A stretch of 64,000 nucleotides of DNA from JAHZFN01 sp965149945 (GTDB taxonomy: Bacteria > Bacillota > Dehalobacteriia > UBA4068 > UBA4997). Position numbers and translations under genes: made by a program. Shown here piece by piece: positions 33,598 through 42,361 of the stretch; the stretch's first letter is position 1; each line of letters begins with the position of its first letter. The stretch covers positions 1-64,000 of the forward strand of contig CBCTTQ010000007.1 of assembly GCA_965149945.1 (NCBI GenBank), written 5' to 3'. The notes under the pieces are model-generated. The model was not told where the DNA came from. It saw only the letters and a program-made list of their open reading frames with translations, and made no database searches.

Positions 33598-35736
33598 TTA
33601 TTCCACAGTGTCAGATGAAGATACCACCGTCACTTTTGGTTTTCGCCCCCGCTTAGCCTTTTGGGCGTTGGCGTTGGTGGGACAATCTTTGTTGGGACAA
33701 ATTTTCTTCGTTTCTCCGCTTCGCAGTTTTTTCTCCGTTAATTGTGTGCCGCATTCCGGACAAACCTCATCAATAGGAGGATTCCATGCCACATATTTAC
33801 AAGTAGGATAATTGCTGCAGCCATAAAAAATCCTGCCGCCGCGGCTCTTTTTTTGAATGATATTACCACCGCAGGCTTTACATTTCACACCCGTTTCCAC
33901 AACAATGGCTTTGGTATTGCGACATTCCGGAAACCCGGAACAAGCCAAAAACCGTCCGTACTTTCCTAAACGATATACCATAGGGCGACCACATTTCTCA
34001 CAAACTTCATCGCTGACTTCCGGAGCAATTTCCACTTTTTCCAAATTGGCTTCTGCTTTTGCTAAATCTTCAGAAAAAGGTCCGTAGAAAGCCGCGATAA
34101 CCGCGCGCCATTCCAAAGAACCTTCCTCAATTTGGTCCAAAGATTTTTCCATACGCGCTGTAAAGTCCACATCCATGATGTCTCCAAAACATTTGATGAG
34201 AATATCCACGATCACCTGTCCCAACTCCGTGGAATAGAAATGTTTTTCTTCCCGCACCACATAGCCGCGCGCCAAAATGGTATCGATGATAGGCGCATAG
34301 GTGCTGGGGCGACCAATCCCCTTTTCTTCCAGAGCCTTTACCAACATGGCTTCTGTATAGCGAGCCGGGGGCTGGGTAAAATGCTGCTTCGGATTCAATC
34401 CCGCTAAAGGCAAAATCTGTCCTTCACTGACTTCCGGCAACATTCCCAAGCTTTCTTTTTCCTCGTCCTCATCTTTGCCTTCCATATATAATTGCATATA
34501 TCCAGCAAACCTCAGCACAGACCCGGTTGCCCGAAACTGGTAGTCTCCGGCGCTGATGTCCACTCTGGTTTCATCCAAACGCGCAGACGCCATCTGGCTG
34601 GCGACAAATCGTTCCCAAATCAATTTATACAATTTATATTGCTGCGGCGTCAGAAACGGATTTACTTCTCTGGGGAGACGCCGCACATTACTGGGACGAA
34701 TAGCCTCATGCGCGTCTTGGATTTTTCCTTTGCTCTTATAAATCCAAGGGGTAGACGGCACATATTCTTTGCCGTATTTTTCCTCAATATATTCTCTGGC
34801 GGCGGTCTGCGCTTCCGGAGAAACGCGAACCGAGTCGGTACGCATATAAGTGATCAAACCGATGGTACCTTCTTTACCCAGTTCAATGCCTTCATAAAGC
34901 TGCTGCGCCAGCTGCATGGTTTTTTTGGTCGTAATATTATGCTTACGATAAGCCTCCTGTTGTAGACTGCTGGTGGTAAAAGGCGCCACTGGATTACGTT
35001 TTTTCTCCCGTTTAGTCACCTTGTCCACCGTGTAAGCAGCGCCGTCCAGATCTGCCAAAATGACCTGCATTTCCGTTTCGTTGTGAATTTCCGCTTTTTT
35101 CCCGTGAATCCGCTGCAATTTCGTGGGCAGAATCCCTTTGCCCGTTTCTAAATTCGCCTCTAAGCTCCAGTATTCCACCGGCACAAAATTTTCAATTTCG
35201 TGATCCCTGTCACAAATCATCCGCACCGCCACCGACTGCACACGACCGGCAGACAATCCTTTCTTTACCTTTGCCCAAAGCAACGGAGAAATTTTATACC
35301 CCACCAATCGATCTAAAACCCGCCGCGCCTGCTGGGCGTTCACTCGATTCATATCGATTTTCCGCGGGGACTTAATGGCTTTTTTCACTGTATCTTTGGT
35401 GATCTCATTAAATTCCACCCGGCACTTTTCTTTGATATTCGGCAAATACGTACACAAATGCCAAGCAATCACTTCCCCTTCTCGGTCAGGGTCGGAAGCC
35501 AGCAAAACATTATCACATTTTTTTGCTTCATCTTTTAATGCTTTGATAATACTGCCTTTGCCGCGGATTGTAATATATTTCGGTTCAAAATTGTTTTCAA
35601 TGTTGATGCCCAATTCGCTTTTGGGTAAATCACGCACATGCCCCATAGAAGGCTTTACCACATAATGATTACTCAAAAATTTACTGATCGCTTTCGCCTT
35701 TGTAGGCGACTCTACAACAACTAACGTTTTGCCCAT
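33598..35736 (-). CDS. topA: DNA topoisomerase I
   Basis: A 712-residue type IA topoisomerase relaxing negative supercoils. The TOPRIM domain begins LVVVESPTKAKAISKFL with acidic metal site SDPDREGE. The catalytic tyrosine is in GLITYMRTDSVRVS (residue 297). Three C-terminal four-cysteine zinc ribbons follow (CEKCGRP..., CKACGGN..., CPECGTQ...). I chose MGKTLVV at 35736, preceded by GAGGTG. A start four codons earlier (35748) would overlap dprA by four bases. A basic tail (KAKRGRKPKVTV) ends it. Confidence 0.97.
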   Translation of the reverse strand: MGKTLVVVESPTKAKAISKFLSNHYVVKPSMGHVRDLPKSELGINIENNFEPKYITIRGKGSIIKALKDEAKKCDNVLLASDPDREGEVIAWHLCTYLPNIKEKCRVEFNEITKDTVKKAIKSPRKIDMNRVNAQQARRVLDRLVGYKISPLLWAKVKKGLSAGRVQSVAVRMICDRDHEIENFVPVEYWSLEANLETGKGILPTKLQRIHGKKAEIHNETEMQVILADLDGAAYTVDKVTKREKKRNPVAPFTTSSLQQEAYRKHNITTKKTMQLAQQLYEGIELGKEGTIGLITYMRTDSVRVSPEAQTAAREYIEEKYGKEYVPSTPWIYKSKGKIQDAHEAIRPSNVRRLPREVNPFLTPQQYKLYKLIWERFVASQMASARLDETRVDISAGDYQFRATGSVLRFAGYMQLYMEGKDEDEEKESLGMLPEVSEGQILPLAGLNPKQHFTQPPARYTEAMLVKALEEKGIGRPSTYAPIIDTILARGYVVREEKHFYSTELGQVIVDILIKCFGDIMDVDFTARMEKSLDQIEEGSLEWRAVIAAFYGPFSEDLAKAEANLEKVEIAPEVSDEVCEKCGRPMVYRLGKYGRFLACSGFPECRNTKAIVVETGVKCKACGGNIIQKKSRGGRIFYGCSNYPTCKYVAWNPPIDEVCPECGTQLTEKKLRSGETKKICPNKDCPTNANAQKAKRGRKPKVTVVSSSDTVE

Positions 35737-35744
35737 TTCACACC

Positions 35745-36854
35745 TCATTTATATTTTCTTACATAATATTGCCCATCCTGACGGGAAATATAATCACGTA
35801 ATTCCATCAATGTCAACACAGGCGCCAACTCTACCGCATCCATATTGAATTCCGCCGCGATTTCATTGAAATGACGAGCGGTTACCAAATAATCTAAAAT
35901 TTTTCTTTCCAGCGCAGATGCTTCTTCCGCCCAATCCGCGAATAGCGCCTGCTGTGCATTTTGCGCGGCTGTCTCCGCAAAAAGTTCCGGATCACGGATC
36001 TCTGACAAAATATCCTCTGCACAGGTCACCAATTTCACCTGATCATCTCGAATCAGCTTATGAGTACCTTGACTCAAAGGACTGAAAATCGGACCGGGAA
36101 CAGCAAAAATCTCTTTGCCTTGTTCCAACCCGTCATTCACCGTAATCTGCGTTCCGCTCTTTTTGGTGGCTTCCACTACCACAATGCCGTCGGAGAGACC
36201 GCTGACCAAACGATTCCGAATCACAAAATTACGCGGCAACGGCGCACAGCCCAAAGGAAACTCACTGAAAATGCAGCCGTTTTCCGCCACTTTCGCAAAC
36301 AAATCCCGATTTTCCGGCGGATAGACTACATCAATGCCGCACCCAAGCACGCCGATGTTCTGACCACCTACCGACAAAGCGCCGCAATGACCGGCAGAAT
36401 CAATACCCCGCGCTAAACCGCTGACAATCACCACCCCGCGCTCTGCTAACTGACTGCTGATATATTCTGTGGCCTGACGCCCGTAAGCTGTTGCCCGCCG
36501 AGAACCGATCATGGCAATATGCACACGATTTTCAGCAGGCAAGATCCCTTTGTAATACAACAGATAAGGAGGATCATAAATATTTCGCAAACGCCGAGGA
36601 TAGGAATCATCCGCCCATGTAACAAATTTAGCGCCGGACTTTAAAAAAGATTCATAAACCTGATGAATGTTCACACAGTGTTTTTCCCGCAACAAAGAAG
36701 TCAGTCCTTTTGGATCTAAATCCAGCACGACGCCCCACTCTTTTTCGTTTTTCCAACAATCTTCCGCATTACCGAAATATTCCATCAGTCGAGTCAATTT
36801 TTGGCCCAACAAGGCATAGATGCTGTGTAACGCCAACAAATATTCCAAAGACAA
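35745..36854 (-). CDS. dprA: DNA-processing protein DprA (Smf)
   Basis: A 369-residue protein that loads RecA onto incoming single-stranded DNA during transformation, conserved also in species not known to be competent. An N-terminal helical SAM-like region precedes the Rossmann-like core: IAMIGSRRATAYGRQAT, SGLARGIDSAGHCGAL, GCGIDVVYPPENRDLF, SEFPLG and PRNFVIRNRLVSGLS. A C-terminal winged-helix domain (about 305-369) ends it. The start codon is TTG with GGGAG upstream. It forms the head of the dprA-topA-trmFO series. A comM-type gene lies at 42362-43897. Confidence 0.95.
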   Translation of the reverse strand: MSLEYLLALHSIYALLGQKLTRLMEYFGNAEDCWKNEKEWGVVLDLDPKGLTSLLREKHCVNIHQVYESFLKSGAKFVTWADDSYPRRLRNIYDPPYLLYYKGILPAENRVHIAMIGSRRATAYGRQATEYISSQLAERGVVIVSGLARGIDSAGHCGALSVGGQNIGVLGCGIDVVYPPENRDLFAKVAENGCIFSEFPLGCAPLPRNFVIRNRLVSGLSDGIVVVEATKKSGTQITVNDGLEQGKEIFAVPGPIFSPLSQGTHKLIRDDQVKLVTCAEDILSEIRDPELFAETAAQNAQQALFADWAEEASALERKILDYLVTARHFNEIAAEFNMDAVELAPVLTLMELRDYISRQDGQYYVRKYK

Positions 36855-36901
36855 CTGTTTTCTCTCCCATCCGCATATAATCTTTTGTCAGGGCTACTCG
36901 C

Positions 36902-38116
36902 TTATTTAACACCTTTACTTCCTTTGGCGCCTCCATTGGCAAATCCGGCCAGAATATTTGTATCAAAAGAGAAATTATGACTTTCTTTGATTCGCTGTCG
37001 TTTCAACGCCAGCTGAATCAATTCATCCATCAATTCCGTAAAATTCATTCCCGTGGCTTCCCACAAATAAAAAGACAAAGAACCGGGAATGGTGTTGACT
37101 TCATTAACATAGATTTGGTTTTGATCCACATCTAAAATCATATCCACGCGACAAACACCGCTACCGTCCAAGGCGATGAAACTGCGTTTTGCTAAATCCC
37201 GCATCGCCGCGCTCATTTCTTCCGAAAGATCAGCGGGAATTTGCCGACGGCTGCCACTCATTCCTTTAGAGCCCTTAGCACCGCCGCTGCCTTTCGTTCC
37301 CTTAGAACCACCCATATATTTATCCGCATAAGTCAAAATTTCGCTGCTGGTAATGGGTTCCTCGCAGACAGAAGTTTTGGCTTTTCCATTACCGCCCAAA
37401 ACAGAACAGTTGATCTCTCTCATATTGGTGACACAATGTTCCACCAAAAGCCGACCGGTAAAAGTAGCCGCGTAATCCAACGCCGCCGCCAAACCATCAC
37501 GGTCTTCCGCTTTGCTGATGCCTACACTGGAACCTAAATTGGCAGGTTTTACAATTACAGGATACCCCAATTTTCTTTCTGCTTCGTTCAAAGTTTCTTC
37601 CCGTTCAGAATACCATTCCTCCGCGGTAAAGAAAATACCGTCGATAACCGGTACCCCCGCGCCGCGCAGCACAGCTTTCATCATAACTTTATCCATGCCC
37701 ACCGCTGCGCCCAAAACACCGGGACCGGTATAGGGAATATTCATCAATTCCAAAAGTCCCTGCAAACAACCGTCTTCTCCATGGGCGCCGTGCATCACAG
37801 GCACCATAACATCAATGGCAATTTCCTGTTCTTTGCCAAAAAAGCCTTTTTTGGGGATGATTAATTTATGTTCCCCGCGATTGGCGGTCATACTCACCTG
37901 CTGACATTGCTTCAGCAAATTTTCCAAAGCGGCGTAATTACTCACTTCTTTCAAAGCTTCACCGGTATACCACAATCCCTTTTTGGTAATAAAAATGGGA
38001 ACTACTTCGTATTTTTCCGTATCTAAAGCAGCCATTGCTTGACAAGCAGAAATAATGGCAATTTCATGTTCCACCGAAGGGCCGCCGAAAATGACTCCTA
38101 ATCTGATTTTTTGCAT
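36902..38116 (-). CDS. ddl: D-alanine--D-alanine ligase
   Basis: A 404-residue ATP-grasp enzyme making the D-Ala-D-Ala dipeptide for peptidoglycan. It shows GGPSVEHEIAIISA, HGAHGEDGCLQGLLE, GYPVIVKPANLGSSVGISK and the metal and dipeptide site NEVNTIPGSLSFYLW. The protein exceeds the usual 350-370 residues because of a Gly/Ser/Lys low-complexity insert (GGSKGTKGSGGAKGSKGMSG) in the omega-loop region just before RRQIPADLSEEM, and a matching tail GGAKGSKGVK. The start at 38116 (MQKIRLGV) follows GGAGAGG; a start five codons earlier overlaps that site. The Mur ligase gene follows directly upstream. Confidence 0.95.
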   Translation of the reverse strand: MQKIRLGVIFGGPSVEHEIAIISACQAMAALDTEKYEVVPIFITKKGLWYTGEALKEVSNYAALENLLKQCQQVSMTANRGEHKLIIPKKGFFGKEQEIAIDVMVPVMHGAHGEDGCLQGLLELMNIPYTGPGVLGAAVGMDKVMMKAVLRGAGVPVIDGIFFTAEEWYSEREETLNEAERKLGYPVIVKPANLGSSVGISKAEDRDGLAAALDYAATFTGRLLVEHCVTNMREINCSVLGGNGKAKTSVCEEPITSSEILTYADKYMGGSKGTKGSGGAKGSKGMSGSRRQIPADLSEEMSAAMRDLAKRSFIALDGSGVCRVDMILDVDQNQIYVNEVNTIPGSLSFYLWEATGMNFTELMDELIQLALKRQRIKESHNFSFDTNILAGFANGGAKGSKGVK

Positions 38117-38140
38117 AATCGTCCTCTCCATCTCTCTTCA

Positions 38141-39736
38141 TTATAAATAAGTATCGGGCAAATCGTTTTCAAACAAAACATAATCCCCTGCTTTTACCAT
38201 AGAACGCATTTTTTTATTGGCATCAGCCAGATTTTCCGCGATATAATAATTTTCCGCAGGCAGTTTTGCTTCTTGGATGCCGTCAATCAAGGGCTGACTG
38301 TGCTTTTTACCCACAATAATGACATAATCACATGATGCCGCACATTTCATGGCAAAAGCCTTGTTTTGCGCGTATTCTTCCGCTCCCAGTTCTACCATAC
38401 CGGGGGTAATGATAATCTTTCGACCGCCGGGCATTTTGGAGAGCACCTCCAACGCCATGGCAGAACCTACCGGATTGGAATTAAACGCGTCATCAATAAT
38501 AGTAAACTTCCCGGCATTTTTCAACACCAAGCGGTGCGGCACCGGAGGCACCGCCGCCACAGCACGAGCAATAGTGGACAAGTCCATTCCCAAATCCACC
38601 GCCACCGCTGTAGCTGCCAAGATGTTGTAAATATTGTGCTTCCCTAAAAGCTGCGTGCGCATCGCCACAGAAGCGCCCTCTTTGCTCCGCAGTATAAACC
38701 GCATTCCCTGTGCCGAGAAGCCGATTTCTTCAGCCCAGTAATCCACCGCGGTTCCGTCTTTTGTTGTTTTTTCCAAACCATAAGTACGGAGTCTCGCCCG
38801 TACCCGCCCGATGTTTTTTCGAATTTGCTCGTCGTCTAAATTTAAAACCGCCAGCCCGTCTTCCGGCAAACTATCGATCAATTCAAATTTGGTTGCGGCA
38901 ACCGTTTCAATATTGCCAAAAGTTTCCAAATGCTGTGGACCGATAGCGGTTAAAATTCCGATTTTCGGCTGCACCAAATCACACAATTCTTTGATATCAC
39001 CTTTTTGCCGAGCTCCCATTTCTGCCACAAACACTTCGTGAATGGGTTTCAAACTGTTACGAATTGTCAGCGTAATCCCCATGGGAGTATTATAACTGTC
39101 CGGTGTCACCAAAGTATGCTTTTCTTCGGAAAGAATCCGTCCTAAAATAAATTTACTGCTGGTTTTGCCGTAACTACCCGTAATCCCGATAGTCACTAAA
39201 TGAGGCATCTCCCGAATAATACGCTTAGCGTCATTGATAAATCCTTGATTAATATGCGTTTCTACCGGACGCATAATTCCCGCGGCCAACCACTGAATAA
39301 ACGGACAACAAAAAGCAAAGAGCCCTGTTAAAGCAATACCCCAGCGCTGACCGAAAATCAAACAAAGCCCGGCTGCCGCGCCCAAAATCAGCGTCAGAAC
39401 CAAATCACAAGCATACAATCTCATCGCCCGTTTGGTAAAAACTAACGCCTTTTTTTCCGGAGGCCGATGCCAAGAAAGATTCAATCCCGCAAACAGCACC
39501 ATGGCAACCACCGGTACAACCAAACCGTCCGCCAACCAAGAAAGTACCAGTAAAATCACAAATACCAGCAAATCCCGTTTCAGCAGATTTTCCGAAAATC
39601 GTAACTTCAGCCAGCGCCAATATCGTTCCGGTCGATAGCTGTTTTGCTGCATCATATGCAGCTGCTGCACCAAACGCCGCGACAAATAAACCAGCCAAAG
39701 AGCAAAGGCTACAAGATAAAAGACCAATTCAAACAT
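38141..39736 (-). CDS. Membrane-anchored Mur ligase family protein (MurF-like)
   Basis: A 531-residue fusion of a membrane domain and a Mur ligase. Residues 1-155 contain about five hydrophobic segments (3-18, two within 54-88, 111-126, 131-152). The ligase follows: the P-loop is TGSYGKTSS (186-194), then EMGARQKGDI, GPQHLETFG, LLGKHNIYNILAA and IIDDAFNSNPVGSAMAL, which is close to MurF. Its position beside ddl, whose product D-Ala-D-Ala is the MurF substrate, supports a MurF role. Soluble MurF proteins have no membrane domain. A second, ordinary murF elsewhere could mean this one does a variant job. Confidence 0.88.
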   Translation of the reverse strand: MFELVFYLVAFALWLVYLSRRLVQQLHMMQQNSYRPERYWRWLKLRFSENLLKRDLLVFVILLVLSWLADGLVVPVVAMVLFAGLNLSWHRPPEKKALVFTKRAMRLYACDLVLTLILGAAAGLCLIFGQRWGIALTGLFAFCCPFIQWLAAGIMRPVETHINQGFINDAKRIIREMPHLVTIGITGSYGKTSSKFILGRILSEEKHTLVTPDSYNTPMGITLTIRNSLKPIHEVFVAEMGARQKGDIKELCDLVQPKIGILTAIGPQHLETFGNIETVAATKFELIDSLPEDGLAVLNLDDEQIRKNIGRVRARLRTYGLEKTTKDGTAVDYWAEEIGFSAQGMRFILRSKEGASVAMRTQLLGKHNIYNILAATAVAVDLGMDLSTIARAVAAVPPVPHRLVLKNAGKFTIIDDAFNSNPVGSAMALEVLSKMPGGRKIIITPGMVELGAEEYAQNKAFAMKCAASCDYVIIVGKKHSQPLIDGIQEAKLPAENYYIAENLADANKKMRSMVKAGDYVLFENDLPDTYL

Positions 39737-39804
39737 TTCTTACCTCCGAACCACTTGATGTTGTCTTTTCGGTGATGGATTTTCCGACAGGAAAATCGCT
39801 GTAC

Positions 39805-40596
39805 TTACTCCGCGGTGGGGGTTTTCCCCATTTCCGGCTGCAAAAAACTGTCCACAACCGCCAAAAAATTGGGTAACTGTTCCAGATACGCATAATGAGC
39901 GCTGTTTTTTCGCACTACCAAACCGGCATCCCGCATCAGTTTTTCCATTATCTGTCCGTCTTCCAATGGTGTCGTCGTATCATTCTCGCCCCAATACAAC
40001 AGAGTAGGAGCTTGAATCTTGGGCAACAATTCTTTTAAATCCTCGTTGACTACCTTCACAAAGGTGCCCCGCATTTCTTCAGAAGCCTGCTGGTAATCGG
40101 TACTACCCCGTTTTCCCCGCAGATTTGTCAAAAGTTCCTCTTTTCGTTTGCGCAGTCCCGGCAAACTCAACGCCTTCTTGGCAGCCTTGTAAGAATACAC
40201 CTTGGCATAATAGTCCAATCCGCGTTTGGGCTTTAATCCGGCACAACCAGTCAAAATCATTTTGTGAGGGATCTCTTCTGCCCCCAGACGCAAAGAAAGG
40301 CGTCCGCCGAAAGAATGAGCGATCAAAATAGGGCGCACGATATTTTCTCGGGCAAAAAACGCCTTCAGCATCTCCTTATATTCCACTGTGCTCCAGGCTT
40401 CTCGGGGTTCATCACTTTCTCCGTGTCCGGGCAAATCAAAATTATACAGATGAAATCGCCCCTCTAAATGTTCCGCTACCGGACGCATTGTTTCGTGAGA
40501 ACAGCCCCATCCATGGAGCAACACCACCGGCCAGCCCTGACCGGATTCATAATATACAATCTGTAAGCCCTGATAAGGGAAGATTTTCTTTTCCAT
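39805..40596 (-). CDS. Alpha/beta-fold hydrolase
   Basis: A 263-residue cytosolic serine hydrolase. The oxyanion region is LLHGWGCSHETM (27-38). The nucleophile elbow is AHSFGG, the acid is in YWGENDTTTP and the histidine in NSAHYAYLEQLPNF, a complete triad in the usual order. The substrate is not predictable; carboxylesterase-, lipase- and MhpC-type enzymes share this layout. It has no signal peptide. It lies 68 bases upstream of the Mur ligase gene on the same strand, possibly co-transcribed. Confidence 0.88.
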   Translation of the reverse strand: MEKKIFPYQGLQIVYYESGQGWPVVLLHGWGCSHETMRPVAEHLEGRFHLYNFDLPGHGESDEPREAWSTVEYKEMLKAFFARENIVRPILIAHSFGGRLSLRLGAEEIPHKMILTGCAGLKPKRGLDYYAKVYSYKAAKKALSLPGLRKRKEELLTNLRGKRGSTDYQQASEEMRGTFVKVVNEDLKELLPKIQAPTLLYWGENDTTTPLEDGQIMEKLMRDAGLVVRKNSAHYAYLEQLPNFLAVVDSFLQPEMGKTPTAE

Positions 40597-40744
40597 AACT
40601 CGTTCCTTTCCGCCGCGATTTGCTTTATTTTCACGACAAACCGCTTATTTAGGAAAAATGATTACAACTACTACTATATAATATAATGTAGAAAAATACC
40701 AGACTTATTTTAAAGTTTTTCAAAAAAAATTTTTTTTACATAAA

Positions 40745-40783
40745 AAATAGACGGCTTTAACAGGTGCTTCTCGCCGTCTATTT
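40745..40783 (-). terminator. Terminator of the polysaccharide deacetylase gene
   Basis: AAATAGACGG/CCGTCTATTT stem with a 19-base loop and T6 on the minus strand, 30 bases beyond the stop codon. Confidence 0.75.
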
Positions 40784-40813
40784 ATTTCTACTTTTTTACT
40801 GTCGACCAATCCG

Positions 40814-42241
40814 CTATTGTGCTTCAGACGATTCTGTCGCGGTATTTTCAGATAAACCGTCCATTCCGTTTAAATGCGCCTGCCAAAGCAGTTCCCCTAC
40901 AGAAACCACTTGGTAACCTTGTTCATTCAACCAAGACAAAATTTCCGGCAACACTTTCAAATCCACTTTTTTGCCTTCATGCATCAGGATAATCTGACCA
41001 TCTCCGGCATGAGCCTTGACATTATTAATAATCGTATTGGGATCGCTCACCTTCCAATCTAATGTATCGATGTCCCACATACAGGAAATCATTCCGTATT
41101 CTTGATTAAGGGATTTCACTGTATCGTTAATGTTACCATAGGGACAGCGCATCAAATACGGGCGATAACCAACCATTTCCTTAAAGGAAGAAGAAGATTT
41201 TTCTAAATCATCCCGAATAATCTCAGCGCTGGTTCGGTTGAGATTTTTGTGATTCCAAGTATGGGTTGCCAGTTCATTACCGCTTTCCACGATTTTCTGA
41301 ACCGAATCGGGATCATTTTTCATATTCGCTCCCAACATATAAAATGTCGCCGTGGCATTATGTTCTTTCAGGATTTTCAAATATTCATCAATGGTGCTGG
41401 CGCTGGGACCATCATCAAAGGAAAGGGCGATATATTTTTTACCGGTAGGAGCACTGAACACACTGCCCCGTTTTATATAATTTGGCTGCAAGGTTCCTTT
41501 TGCTACCTTCAACAAATAGGCATGCTTTTCCAAATTTTCTTTTCCGCCGATTCCCTTTACCAGCGCGTCATATTCAGAACGAGGAACCATTACCTTTTCC
41601 CCGCTGCCATTGAGCACATCTTCACCTACATAAACTTTTTCTCGCCAAAAATCTTCATTGTAAACAGCCATGGTCCCTTCCGCCGCAACAGCAGTCTCCG
41701 GGGCATCGTTTCCCAAAGAGCGCACCAGCCAAACGGCCAAAAAGACCACTGTCAAAACAAGCAACAACAAAATCAGACAAGGCAGTATTTTTAAACGACG
41801 ACGGCGATGTTTCGAACGCGGGGAACGAATCCCACTGTTTTTCGCAGTCCGCAAGTTGTTTCGAGAAACGCTCCGAGAAACTGTTCGACGGCTGCTCATC
41901 GGCTTCGGAACAGCCGTTTGAGTTTCCCAAAAAGAAGCGCTGAAAGACTTCGTTTCCGTTTTGTTTCGATCCGCGGCAAACTCGCCAGATCCATTTTGTT
42001 TCGCGCTATGTTCCTCGCCAAAAACACTGTATCGTTGATGTACCGGTCGAGCGGCAGAGGAATCGTAATTTTTTTCTTCATTTCTCAGCTTCGTGGAAAA
42101 AGAAGGAAACTGAGAATCTTTGCGCGGCCCAACCGATCGCGTCTCGTGAAAATTTTCCGTTTCCCGCATTCTGCCTCTTAAGTTTCTTTCCGGTTTCAAC
42201 TTCTCCTGTTGAATATTATTTTTGCGTCTATTTCCAAACAT
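40814..42241 (-). CDS. Membrane-anchored polysaccharide deacetylase
   Basis: A 475-residue single-pass protein. The first 150 residues are basic, low-complexity and probably cytoplasmic (ending SPRSKHRRRRLKILP). A transmembrane helix spans 151-174, and an external linker leads to a NodB domain (about 265-460). Its metal and catalytic motifs are intact: SFDDGP (D276, D277), HTWNH (H327, H331), RCPYG, DIDTLDW and ILMHE. It should deacetylate N-acetyl groups of peptidoglycan or another surface glycan and so affect lysozyme resistance or remodelling. The long charged cytoplasmic region is unusual for such enzymes and could be a regulatory or docking site. It is a separate unit. Confidence 0.9.
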   Translation of the reverse strand: MFGNRRKNNIQQEKLKPERNLRGRMRETENFHETRSVGPRKDSQFPSFSTKLRNEEKNYDSSAARPVHQRYSVFGEEHSAKQNGSGEFAADRNKTETKSFSASFWETQTAVPKPMSSRRTVSRSVSRNNLRTAKNSGIRSPRSKHRRRRLKILPCLILLLLVLTVVFLAVWLVRSLGNDAPETAVAAEGTMAVYNEDFWREKVYVGEDVLNGSGEKVMVPRSEYDALVKGIGGKENLEKHAYLLKVAKGTLQPNYIKRGSVFSAPTGKKYIALSFDDGPSASTIDEYLKILKEHNATATFYMLGANMKNDPDSVQKIVESGNELATHTWNHKNLNRTSAEIIRDDLEKSSSSFKEMVGYRPYLMRCPYGNINDTVKSLNQEYGMISCMWDIDTLDWKVSDPNTIINNVKAHAGDGQIILMHEGKKVDLKVLPEILSWLNEQGYQVVSVGELLWQAHLNGMDGLSENTATESSEAQ

Positions 42242-42361
42242 TTTCCAAACCCCATTTTCTCTCTTTCCGTTTTATCCCATAGATCTCCCAAAGAGATAAA
42301 TTTCACTAACACAATACACTTTTTTATTACTATTATTCCTATCTTCGACCTATAAATCAGA

